A stretch of DNA of 64,000 bases from an uncultured Lachnospiraceae bacterium. GTDB taxonomy: Bacteria > Bacillota > Clostridia > Lachnospirales > Lachnospiraceae. The stretch lies in the NCBI GenBank assembly GCA_946546945.1, contig CAMNOU010000010.1, positions 1 through 64,000 on the forward strand, written 5' to 3'. The stretch's first letter is position 1. Every line of letters starts with the position of its first letter. The notes beneath the pieces are model-generated. The model was not told the origin of the DNA, ran no database searches, and saw only the letters and a program-made list of their open reading frames with translations. Shown piece after piece: positions 56,593 to 64,000 of this stretch. Both the position numbers and the translations under genes were made by a program.

Positions 56593-57288
56593 ATGAAAAG
56601 AATTTTATTAAAATTATCCGGAGAAGCACTTGCCGGAGATAAGAAGACCGGATTTGACGAACCGACCGTGACCGTTGTGGCCCGGCAGGTCAAACAGCTG
56701 GTCGATCAGGGCATTGAAGTAGGTATTGTGATCGGCGGAGGCAACTTCTGGCGCGGACGCAGCAGTGAAAACATTGACCGGACCAAGGCCGATCAGATCG
56801 GGATGCTGGCGACCGTCATGAATTGCATTTATGTGTCTGAGATCTTCCGGTCAGTCGGACTGAAGACGAATGTGCTCACTCCCTTTGAATGTGGTTCCTT
56901 TACAAAGCTGTTCTCCAAGGACCGCGCGAACAAGTATTTTGAGCGCGGGATGGTCGTCTTCTTTGCAGGCGGCACCGGTCATCCGTATTTTTCAACCGAT
57001 ACGGCAACCGTTCTGAGAGCCATTGAGATCGAGGCAGATGTCATCCTGCTCGCAAAAGCAATCGACGGCGTATATGACAGTGACCCGAAGTCCAATCCGG
57101 ATGCAGTCCGTTATGACGAAGTATCCATACAGGAAGTCATTGACAAACAGCTGGCTGTGGTCGATCTGACTGCCTCCATCATGAGCATGGAGAACCGGAT
57201 GCCCATGTATGTTTTTGCGCTGAATGAAAAAGACAGCATTGTCAAAGCGATTTCCGGTGATTTCAACGGAACGAAAGTGACGGTATAA
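56593..57288 (+). CDS. pyrH: UMP kinase
   Basis: Phosphorylates UMP to UDP, as a hexamer of amino-acid kinase fold. 231 residues from the ATG with GGGAG upstream (an upstream in-frame ATG lacks a site). It starts MKRILLKLSGEALAG and has GGGNFWRGR, FAGGTGHPYFSTDTA and DGVYDSDPK. Here murE precedes it, where rpsB-tsf often stands. It begins the pyrH-frr-uppS-cdsA-dxr-rseP series. Confidence 0.96.
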   Translation: MKRILLKLSGEALAGDKKTGFDEPTVTVVARQVKQLVDQGIEVGIVIGGGNFWRGRSSENIDRTKADQIGMLATVMNCIYVSEIFRSVGLKTNVLTPFECGSFTKLFSKDRANKYFERGMVVFFAGGTGHPYFSTDTATVLRAIEIEADVILLAKAIDGVYDSDPKSNPDAVRYDEVSIQEVIDKQLAVVDLTASIMSMENRMPMYVFALNEKDSIVKAISGDFNGTKVTV

Positions 57289-57295
57289 GCGTGAC

Positions 57296-57323
57296 GGAGC
57301 AGAATCCGCGAGCGGACTGCTCC
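57296..57323 (+). repeat. small hairpin after pyrH, possible repeat relative (copy D)
   Basis: GGAGCAG pairs with CTGCTCC (7 bp), and inside it TCCG pairs with CGGA around CGAG. The inner loop resembles P4 of copies A to C. There is no T run; the link to the family is weak. Confidence 0.35.
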
Positions 57324-57369
57324 ATACAATACAGCAACAATCAAAGAGAAAGAAATGGAGGCTTCTATC

Positions 57370-57924
57370 ATGAATGAAAAAATCGCGCCCTTTGAAGACA
57401 AGATGCAAAAATCCTATAACAATCTGCTGGAAGAGTTCGGAACCATCCGTGCAGGCCGGGCCAATCCGCATGTGCTCGATCAGCTGCGTGTCGACTATTA
57501 CGGTTCTCCGATGCCGATTCAGCAGGTAGCGAACGTATCGGTTCCCGAACCCCGCATGATTCTGATCCAGCCGTGGGAGGCTTCCATGGTAAAGGCAATC
57601 GAGAAGGCGATCCTGGTTTCCGATCTGGGGCTCAATCCCACGAATGACGGAAAAGCCATCCGCCTTGTTTTCCCAGAGCTTACCGAGGAAAGACGTAAGG
57701 ATCTGTCAAAGGATGTCCGCAAAAAAGGCGAGAATGCCAAGGTCGCTGTCCGCAACATCCGCCGGGATGCCAATGACACCCTGAAGAAACAGGGAAAGAC
57801 AGAGGGCATTTCCGAGGATGAAGTGAAGGATCTTCAGGATCAGGTACAGAAGCTCACAGATAAGTATATTGAAAAAGTTGACGAAGCGGTCGCAGAAAAG
57901 ACAAAGGAAATCATGACCGTATAA
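57370..57924 (+). CDS. frr: Ribosome recycling factor
   Basis: Splits post-termination ribosomes with EF-G. 184 residues from the ATG 8 bases after GGAGG; an in-frame upstream ATG lies inside the ribosome site. The helical bundle has the typical RAGRANPHVLDQLRVDYYG and the C-terminal helix KLTDKYIEKVDEAVAEK. It may interact with the EF-G-like paralog in this window, but this is inference. Confidence 0.97.
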   Translation: MNEKIAPFEDKMQKSYNNLLEEFGTIRAGRANPHVLDQLRVDYYGSPMPIQQVANVSVPEPRMILIQPWEASMVKAIEKAILVSDLGLNPTNDGKAIRLVFPELTEERRKDLSKDVRKKGENAKVAVRNIRRDANDTLKKQGKTEGISEDEVKDLQDQVQKLTDKYIEKVDEAVAEKTKEIMTV

Positions 57925-57935
57925 GAACAGGAAGT

Positions 57936-57963
57936 CGGGGACATGGCGATGCCGTGTCCTCGC
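57936..57963 (+). promoter_or_regulatory. intergenic hairpin between frr and uppS
   Basis: GGGGACATGGC pairs with GCCGTGTCCTC (11 bp with G-U pairs) around GAT, with no T run. Its function is unknown; the ~120-base frr-uppS gap holds nothing else clear. Confidence 0.4.
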
Positions 57964-58044
57964 AGTAGTATGTCTGCCATTAATAACAGCCGGGAGATGA
58001 CTTGTCTTTAAAAATGTGCAGGGAATGACAGAGGAACAGGAGAT

Positions 58045-58767
58045 ATGGATATTTCAAATCTGAAAATACCGGAACATGTTTCAATCATCATGGACGGAAA
58101 CGGACGATGGGCAAAGAAAAGAGGAATGCCCCGTACCTTCGGACATAAAAAAGGAGCCGAGGTCGTGATGGATATTTGCGAAGATGCGGATGCGCTCGGG
58201 ATCAAATACCTGACGATCTATGCTTTTTCGACGGAAAACTGGAGCCGGCCCTCCGCAGAAGTCAAGGCTTTGATGATACTGTTTGACAAGTATCTGAAGA
58301 TCTGCTACGACAAGGCCATGAAAAACAATATGCGGGTGCGCATTATCGGAGATAAGACGGCTCTCGCGCCTGCTTTGCAGGAAAGCATCCGGCGCCTGGA
58401 AGAGGACACTGCAGAATTTGACGGATTCCATCTGCAGATCGCGATCAATTACGGAAGCAGAAATGAGATGATCCGCGCCATCCGGAAGCTTGTCCGGGAT
58501 GTGGAAGACAAGAAGATCATGCCGGAAGAAATCGATGAAGAACAGTATTCCTCCTATCTGGACACGGCCGGCATACCGGATCCGGATCTGATGATCCGCA
58601 CGAGCGGAGAGCAGCGGCTTTCCAACTACCTGATGTGGCAGCATGCGTACAGCGAGTTTTATTTTACGGATACGCCCTGGCCGGATTTTAACAGGCAGGA
58701 ACTGATCCGTGCCATTGAGGCTTATAATGACAGGGACAGAAGATACGGAAAGGTAAAAGAGGTATAA
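58045..58767 (+). CDS. uppS: Isoprenyl (undecaprenyl diphosphate) synthase, cis-type
   Basis: Builds the C55 carrier for wall synthesis. The 240 residues carry the substrate loop IIMDGNGRWAKKRG with the key Asp and the C-terminal TSGEQRLSNYLMWQ. It precedes cdsA as in other Firmicutes. The ATG follows CAGGAG. Confidence 0.95.
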   Translation: MDISNLKIPEHVSIIMDGNGRWAKKRGMPRTFGHKKGAEVVMDICEDADALGIKYLTIYAFSTENWSRPSAEVKALMILFDKYLKICYDKAMKNNMRVRIIGDKTALAPALQESIRRLEEDTAEFDGFHLQIAINYGSRNEMIRAIRKLVRDVEDKKIMPEEIDEEQYSSYLDTAGIPDPDLMIRTSGEQRLSNYLMWQHAYSEFYFTDTPWPDFNRQELIRAIEAYNDRDRRYGKVKEV

Positions 58768-58771
58768 TGGT

Positions 58772-59572
58772 ATGTTCAAGACAAGACTGATCAGTGGAAT
58801 CATACTGGTTTTGCTTGCACTTATATTGATCATCACAGGAGGCCCGGTGCTGCTCATCGCCCTGGGTATCATTTCCATCATCGGGATGTATGAGCTCTAC
58901 CGGGTTTTTCATGTCGAAAAAACAGCAGGGATCGCCGGCTATATCGCGGCCGCCCTCTACTATGTGAACCTGGGCCTGCATTTCATGCCGGATATGATGG
59001 CTCTTGTCATGGGGCTTTTGATTGTGTGCATGTGCATCTTTGTGTTTGGCTACCCGAAGTTTCACGCGCATCAGATCATCGCTGTGTTTTTCGGCGTATT
59101 CTATGTGGCGGTCATGCTGTCCTGTATCTATTTGACAAGGTCACTGGATGGCGGAAAATACCTGGTATGGCTGATCTTTCTGTGCTCCTGGGGATGTGAT
59201 ACCTGCGCCTACTGTGTCGGCATGCTTTTCGGAAAGCACAAGATGTCGCCGAAGCTGAGTCCGAAAAAATCGGTGGAAGGAGCCGTGGGAGGCGTGGCCG
59301 GTGCTGCCGTCCTCACCATCCTTTACGGAGTCCTGTTCAAAAGCCGCATGGGCGTTGATCTGCCTTATATCTTCATCATGGCCGCAATCTGTGCCGCGGG
59401 CGCCCTGATTTCCATGGTGGGAGACCTGGCCGCGTCTGCGATCAAGCGGAATTTTGAAATCAAGGATTACGGGAAGCTGATACCGGGACACGGCGGCATA
59501 CTGGACCGGTTCGACAGTGTTATTTTTACCGCGCCCATCATTTACTATCTGTGCCTGTATGTGATACGATAG
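58772..59572 (+). CDS. cdsA: Phosphatidate cytidylyltransferase
   Basis: Makes CDP-diacylglycerol from phosphatidate and CTP in the membrane. 266 residues with about eight hydrophobic segments. The C-terminal signature is GDLAASAIKRNFEIKDYG followed by LIPGHGGILDRFDS. The ATG begins 4 bases after the uppS stop. Confidence 0.95.
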   Translation: MFKTRLISGIILVLLALILIITGGPVLLIALGIISIIGMYELYRVFHVEKTAGIAGYIAAALYYVNLGLHFMPDMMALVMGLLIVCMCIFVFGYPKFHAHQIIAVFFGVFYVAVMLSCIYLTRSLDGGKYLVWLIFLCSWGCDTCAYCVGMLFGKHKMSPKLSPKKSVEGAVGGVAGAAVLTILYGVLFKSRMGVDLPYIFIMAAICAAGALISMVGDLAASAIKRNFEIKDYGKLIPGHGGILDRFDSVIFTAPIIYYLCLYVIR

Positions 59573-59609
59573 GTACGATCAGTTACGATAAAAAGATTTT
59601 GGAGTAGTT

Positions 59610-60761
59610 ATGAAGAATATTGCAGTACTGGGGTCGACCGGTTCCATCGGCACGCAGACCCTGGATGTTGTGCGTCAGCATGACGGAGATTTTAAAATCA
59701 CGGCCCTGACGGCCGGGAACAATATTGCGCTTCTGGAAAAACAGATCAGGGAATTTCATCCGCAGCTGGTCTGTGTCGGCAGCGAACAAAAGGCGGCTGA
59801 GCTGGCTTTGTCTATCCGTGATCTGGATGTGGAGATTGTCTGCGGCATGGATGGACTGATCGCAGCCGCGACAGGAGAGGATACGCAGGTCGTGGTCACG
59901 GCGATCGTGGGGATGATCGGCATCCGGCCGACGATTGCGGCCATCGAACAGGGCAAGGACATCGCTCTGGCAAATAAGGAGACGCTGGTCACTGCCGGAC
60001 ATATCATCATGCCGCTGGCCGAAGCGCACGGTGTATCGATCCTTCCGGTGGACAGCGAGCATTCCGCCATCTTTCAGTCGCTGAACGGAGAGCGTTCGGC
60101 AGGCAATGAGATCGATAAAATACTGCTCACCGCCTCCGGCGGCCCGTTTCGCGGGATGACCAGAACAGATCTGGAACATGTCCATCTGGCCGATGCTCTG
60201 AAGCATCCGAACTGGTCCATGGGCAAAAAAATTACAGTGGATTCGGCCACACTCGTCAACAAGGGACTCGAGGTCATGGAGGCCGGATGGCTCTTCGGCG
60301 TCACGCAGGAGCAGATCCAGGTCGTGGTCCATCCGCAGAGCGTGATCCATTCCATGGTCCAGTACCGGGACGGCGCCGTCATCGCTCAGCTTGGCACGCC
60401 GGATATGCGTCTGCCGATCCAGTATGCGCTCTATTATCCGAAACGGACATTTTTACAGGGGGAAAGACTGGATTTTTATGCGCTGAAATCGCTGACATTT
60501 GAGAAACCGGATATTGATACCTTTGAAGGGCTGAAGCTGGCCCTGCAGGCCATGAAAAAGGGCGGGAATACGCCCACCGTATTTAATGCAGCCAATGAAA
60601 AGGCAGTTGCTCTGTTCCTGAAAGAGAAGATCCGTTTCCTGGATATTCCCCGCATCATCGAAGAGACGATGGATGCCATTCCCTATATCGCGAACCCGGA
60701 TCTGGACGCGATCCTGGATACGGAAGCTGCTGTATATGAAAGGATAGAAAGCAGGTGGTAG
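59610..60761 (+). CDS. dxr: 1-deoxy-D-xylulose-5-phosphate reductoisomerase
   Basis: First committed step of the MEP isoprenoid pathway, fosmidomycin target. 383 residues with NADPH site GSTGSIGTQTLDVV, metal/substrate motif LPVDSEHSAIFQ, and the flexible loop SGGPFRGM. The ATG follows TTTGGAG. With ispG two genes on, this links isoprenoid supply to uppS. Confidence 0.96.
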   Translation: MKNIAVLGSTGSIGTQTLDVVRQHDGDFKITALTAGNNIALLEKQIREFHPQLVCVGSEQKAAELALSIRDLDVEIVCGMDGLIAAATGEDTQVVVTAIVGMIGIRPTIAAIEQGKDIALANKETLVTAGHIIMPLAEAHGVSILPVDSEHSAIFQSLNGERSAGNEIDKILLTASGGPFRGMTRTDLEHVHLADALKHPNWSMGKKITVDSATLVNKGLEVMEAGWLFGVTQEQIQVVVHPQSVIHSMVQYRDGAVIAQLGTPDMRLPIQYALYYPKRTFLQGERLDFYALKSLTFEKPDIDTFEGLKLALQAMKKGGNTPTVFNAANEKAVALFLKEKIRFLDIPRIIEETMDAIPYIANPDLDAILDTEAAVYERIESRW

Positions 60762-60762
60762 A

Positions 60763-61803
60763 TTGATCGTAAAATATATCGTTGCGATTATTTTATTCAG
60801 TGTGATCATATTGTTCCATGAGTGGGGACATTTTTTGCTTGCAAAAGCAAACAATATCCGGGTCAATGAGTTTTCTCTCGGACTCGGGCCCACCATCGTC
60901 GGTTTCCAGAGGGGAGAGACGAAGTTTTCCTTAAAACTTCTGCCCTTTGGCGGCGCCTGCATGATGGAAGGAGAGGATTCCGACAGTGAGGACAGCCGCT
61001 CCTTTCAGAAAAAACCGGTCTGGGGACGCATCAGCGTCGTGGCCGCAGGACCGGTCTTTAATTTTATCATGGCCTTTTTATTCTCCGTGATCATTATCGG
61101 AAGTCTTGGCGTGAATCTGCCCGTCGTCAGTGACGTGATGGACGGCTACGCGGCGCAGGAGGCAGGACTTCAGTCCGGGGATGAAATCATCAAAATGAAT
61201 CACAAGAGGATTCATTTTTATAAAGAGATCAGTATGTATTCTCTTTTTCATGAGGGGGAACCGGTCGAAGTCACATTCGTGCGCGACGGCGAGACACATC
61301 AGGTGGAACTGACACCGTCCTACGACGAAGAGAGCGGCCGGTATCTGTACGGCATTTACGGAAACAATGCCTATACGCGGCTGAATCCGGCAAAAACCCT
61401 TGTCTATGGAGTATATGAGGTAAAATTCTGGATTCAGTATACCGTACGAAGCCTGGAGATGCTGTTTACCAATCAGGTGAGCGTCAATGATCTGTCAGGG
61501 CCTGTGGGGATCGTCAAAGTGATCGGCGATGCCTATGAGGAGAGCATGGCAGACGGCTATTTTTATGTATTTCTGAATATGCTGAATCTGGGGATCCTGC
61601 TCTCGGCGAACCTGGGAGTCATGAATCTGCTGCCGATTCCGGCGCTTGACGGAGGGCGGCTGGTATTTCTGGTCATTGAGGCCATCCGCGGACGCAGGAT
61701 CAGTGAGAACAAAGAAGGGCTCGTGCATTTTATCGGACTCATGTGTCTGTTTGCGCTCATGCTCCTGATTATGTTCAACGATGTGAGAAAGCTTATTATG
61801 TAA
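60763..61803 (+). CDS. rseP: Site-2 membrane metalloprotease RseP/RasP
   Basis: Intramembrane zinc protease, 346 residues. Zinc motif HEWGH lies in LFHEWGHFLLAK near the N-terminus and the second zinc ligand in LPIPALDGGRL. One PDZ domain (about 115-190) lies between. The start is TTG, 1 base after the dxr stop, with AGGTGG upstream. Such enzymes cleave anti-sigma factors and signal peptide remnants. Confidence 0.94.
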   Translation: MIVKYIVAIILFSVIILFHEWGHFLLAKANNIRVNEFSLGLGPTIVGFQRGETKFSLKLLPFGGACMMEGEDSDSEDSRSFQKKPVWGRISVVAAGPVFNFIMAFLFSVIIIGSLGVNLPVVSDVMDGYAAQEAGLQSGDEIIKMNHKRIHFYKEISMYSLFHEGEPVEVTFVRDGETHQVELTPSYDEESGRYLYGIYGNNAYTRLNPAKTLVYGVYEVKFWIQYTVRSLEMLFTNQVSVNDLSGPVGIVKVIGDAYEESMADGYFYVFLNMLNLGILLSANLGVMNLLPIPALDGGRLVFLVIEAIRGRRISENKEGLVHFIGLMCLFALMLLIMFNDVRKLIM

Positions 61804-61812
61804 GGTGTAGAG

Positions 61813-62874
61813 ATGGAACGAAGGAAATCAAGAGAAATACAGATTGGAACGGTGAAGATCGGAGGAAATCATCCAATCGCGATCCAGTCGATGACCAATA
61901 CAAAAACCCAGGATGTGGACGCGACCGTCGGACAGATCCTGAAACTGGAGGAAGCGGGATGCCAGATCATCCGCTGTACCGTGCCGGATATGGAAGCGGC
62001 ACTTGCGCTGAGGGCGATCAAGAGCCGGATTCATATCCCGCTGGTAGCGGATATCCATTTTGATTACCGGCTGGCCATAGCGGCGATTGAAAACGGCGCT
62101 GACAAGATCCGGATCAATCCCGGCAACATCGGTTCCGAACAGAACCTGCGTGCCGTTGTAGAGGCTGCCAGAGCTTATCAGGTCCCGATCCGTGTGGGTG
62201 TCAACAGCGGTTCCCTGGAAAAGAAGCTCGTGGAAAAATATCACGGTGTGACTGCGGAGGGACTGGTGGAGAGCGCACTTGACAAAGTCCGCATGATTGA
62301 AGACTGCGGGTATGAGAATCTGGTGATCAGCATCAAATCCTCGGATGTCATGATGTGCGTCCGGGCGCACGAACTGATTGCGCCGCAGACGGATTATCCT
62401 CTCCATGTGGGGATCACAGAGGCAGGTACGCTGATCAGCGGCAATATCAAATCCGCCGTTGGCCTGGGACTGATCCTGAGTCAGGGCATCGGCGACACCA
62501 TCCGCGTTTCCCTGACCGGAGACCCGGTAGAAGAGATCCGTTCCGCGATCCTGATCCTGCGCACTCTGGGGCTGCGAAAGGGCGGCGTCGAGGTTGTCTC
62601 CTGTCCCACCTGCGGCAGGACGAGCATCGATCTGATTTCCCTGGCCAATCAGGTGGAGACCATGACTGCCCGGTATCCGCTGGATATTAAGGTCGCCGTG
62701 ATGGGATGTGTTGTCAACGGGCCCGGAGAAGCCAGAGAGGCGGATCTGGGAATCTGCGGCGGCAATAAAGAGGGACTGATCATAAAAAAAGGAGAAATCA
62801 TCAGAAAAGTGCCGGAAGATCAGCTTTTGAAGGCACTGCAGACAGAACTGGAAGGAATGATCAAACTTGGATAA
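61813..62874 (+). CDS. ispG: 4-hydroxy-3-methylbut-2-en-1-yl diphosphate synthase IspG
   Basis: [4Fe-4S] enzyme of the MEP pathway, 353 residues. The three cluster cysteines are in SCPTCGRTSID and MGCVVNGPGEARE, the latter with the Glu ligand that completes the cluster. The N-terminal TIM barrel is typical. In Bacillus proS occupies this position before polC. It overlaps polC by 8 bases. Confidence 0.95.
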   Translation: MERRKSREIQIGTVKIGGNHPIAIQSMTNTKTQDVDATVGQILKLEEAGCQIIRCTVPDMEAALALRAIKSRIHIPLVADIHFDYRLAIAAIENGADKIRINPGNIGSEQNLRAVVEAARAYQVPIRVGVNSGSLEKKLVEKYHGVTAEGLVESALDKVRMIEDCGYENLVISIKSSDVMMCVRAHELIAPQTDYPLHVGITEAGTLISGNIKSAVGLGLILSQGIGDTIRVSLTGDPVEEIRSAILILRTLGLRKGGVEVVSCPTCGRTSIDLISLANQVETMTARYPLDIKVAVMGCVVNGPGEAREADLGICGGNKEGLIIKKGEIIRKVPEDQLLKALQTELEGMIKLG

Positions 62875-64000
62875 AGCTTTTTTCGAGGTATTTCCGCAGT
62901 TAAAATTAAACAGCGAGCTTCAGGGGATCCTGGAGGAAGCGACCATATCGAAGGTGTCCACCACGAGCACGCGCGATTGTCTTCGCGTGTACCTGAACAG
63001 TGGGCATCTTCTGTTCAAAGACCGTATTTTCAAGATCGAGCAGGAGATCTGCCGGCAGCTGTTCCCGGGGCGTCCGCTCCGGATCCGGATCATTGAGAAT
63101 TTCCGGCTTTCCCGGCTGTATACGCTGAAAAACCTGATGGAGGTCTACTGGAACAGTATCCTGACAGAGTTTCACGCGTACAGTCTGCTGGAATACAATA
63201 TCCTCCGGAAGGCAAAGCTTGATTATCCGGAGGAGAATACGCTGGCGCTCACGCTTGAGGATACCGTGATCGCGCGCGAAAAGGAAGAGGAAATCTATCG
63301 CATTATAGAAAAAATCCTGAATGAGCGCTGCCACCTGGGAGCAAAGGTGGAGATTGACTTCTGCGAGCAGGAAGAATCCAAATACAAGAAGAACGCGGAT
63401 ATCATGATGCGAAATGAGATCCGTCAGATCGTCATGCGGACCAACATCCTGTCTTCCGGAAAAGAAGAATACATGGAAGGCGGCGGCTCGGAGACTCCGT
63501 GGGCGAAAGAAGACGCGCCCAAAAAGCCGCAAAAGAAAGCAGAAGAAATGCCGCGCAGGAAAAAAGAACCCGAGCGCAGGACCTTCCCGAAAAAGAGCGA
63601 CAATCCGGATGTGATCTACGGACGTGATTTTGAGGATGAACCGATCCGGATCGACCAGATCGCCGGGGAGATGGGGGATGTGGTCATCCGCGGGCAGGTC
63701 CTTTCGATGGACGAGCGCGGGATCCGCAATGAAAAAACAATCCTGATGTTCACCATCACGGATTTTACAGATACCATCAAGGTCAAGATGTTCTGCAGAA
63801 ATGAATTTCTGCCCGAACTGAAAAACGGCATCAAGACGGGAGCCTTCTTAAAGATCAAGGGCGTTACGACCATCGACCGTTTTGATCACGAGCTCACGAT
63901 CGGATCCATTCTCGGCATGAAGAAAATATCTTCCTTTGTATCGGCAAGGATGGACAACAGTCCGCAGAAGAGGGTGGAGCTGCACTGCCATACCAAGATG
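62867..64000 (+). CDS. polC: DNA polymerase III alpha subunit PolC (Gram-positive type), 3'-truncated
   Basis: Replicative polymerase of low-GC Gram-positives; only the first 378 residues fall in the window. It has an N-terminal domain (1-200), a Lys/Arg/Pro-rich linker (about 205-245), an OB-fold (IAGEMGDVVIRGQVLSMDE) and the start of the PHP domain (VELHCHTKM). The start is TTG inside the end of ispG, with GAAGGAA 10 bases upstream. The reading frame is open to the window edge. It is the last gene of the pyrH-polC series. Confidence 0.93.
   Translation, partial: MDKAFFEVFPQLKLNSELQGILEEATISKVSTTSTRDCLRVYLNSGHLLFKDRIFKIEQEICRQLFPGRPLRIRIIENFRLSRLYTLKNLMEVYWNSILTEFHAYSLLEYNILRKAKLDYPEENTLALTLEDTVIAREKEEEIYRIIEKILNERCHLGAKVEIDFCEQEESKYKKNADIMMRNEIRQIVMRTNILSSGKEEYMEGGGSETPWAKEDAPKKPQKKAEEMPRRKKEPERRTFPKKSDNPDVIYGRDFEDEPIRIDQIAGEMGDVVIRGQVLSMDERGIRNEKTILMFTITDFTDTIKVKMFCRNEFLPELKNGIKTGAFLKIKGVTTIDRFDHELTIGSILGMKKISSFVSARMDNSPQKRVELHCHTKM

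Overview
The window is a mostly core-genome segment of a Gram-positive clostridial chromosome, most likely a Lachnospiraceae member. The evidence is a T-box in front of pheST, a pyrH-frr-uppS-cdsA-dxr-rseP-(ispG)-polC cluster, a Rex repressor, an [FeFe]-hydrogenase maturase (HydE), meso-DAP peptidoglycan genes, a SpoIID-family protein, YesM/YesN-type two-component signalling and a small cysteine-rich protein of the kind common in gut clostridia. Base composition is balanced, coding density is high, and most genes lie on the + strand. I saw no tRNA, rRNA, CRISPR array, transposase or prophage gene.

Layout. 1-8.6 kb: a SpoIID-like protein (probably cut by the window edge), a YihY/BrkB membrane protein, then a Phe T-box controlling pheS-pheT-queA-rsmF. 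8.6-15.9 kb: amino-acid synthesis (ilvN, ilvC, two consecutive LeuD/LeuC-type dehydratase pairs, thrC) and a small membrane protein. 15.9-25.7 kb: a response regulator convergent with its sensor kinase, a divergent solute-binding lipoprotein with no permease genes, then a complete branched-chain/polar amino-acid ABC importer (livJGFHM). 25.7-36.2 kb: tyrA on the - strand, an EF-G paralog with altered GTPase motifs, leuS, lgt, a HepI/Gx-type membrane protein, mnmA, hydE and cysE. 36.2-37.7 kb: a small-gene region on the - strand with two related unknown proteins, a Cys-rich protein and a 50-residue basic ORF. 37.7-48.2 kb: icd, an ABC-F ATPase, rex, nnr, alr, a MazF toxin without an evident antitoxin, a CBS-domain CorC/HlyC protein, yebC and glgA. 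48.2-64 kb: a TepA/ClpP-like protease, uppP, ftsK/spoIIIE, a zinc-ribbon/TPR membrane protein, dapF, murE, pyrH, frr, uppS, cdsA, dxr, rseP, ispG and the start of polC.

How the genes fit together: dapF, murE, alr, uppS and uppP serve meso-DAP peptidoglycan and its lipid carrier. dxr and ispG feed isoprenoids to uppS. cdsA and lgt serve phospholipids and lipoproteins. pheST, leuS, queA, mnmA, rsmF, frr, the EF-G paralog and the ABC-F protein serve translation. ilv/leu/thrC, the liv importer and tyrA serve amino-acid supply.

The most unusual signals are these. (1) A family of intergenic structured repeats at 36.2 and 48.3 kb shares a conserved linker, and its helices differ in sequence but stay perfectly paired; possible degenerate relatives lie at 46.7, 57.3 and 41.74 kb. 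One copy contains a 46-bp perfect palindrome. (2) An EF-G paralog has Phe in place of the catalytic His of DTPGH and a degenerate NKxD motif. (3) Two LeuCD-type pairs lie in tandem. (4) A sensor kinase/regulator/solute-binding-protein trio has a near-symmetric divergent control region. (5) A MazF toxin follows alr with no room for an antitoxin gene.
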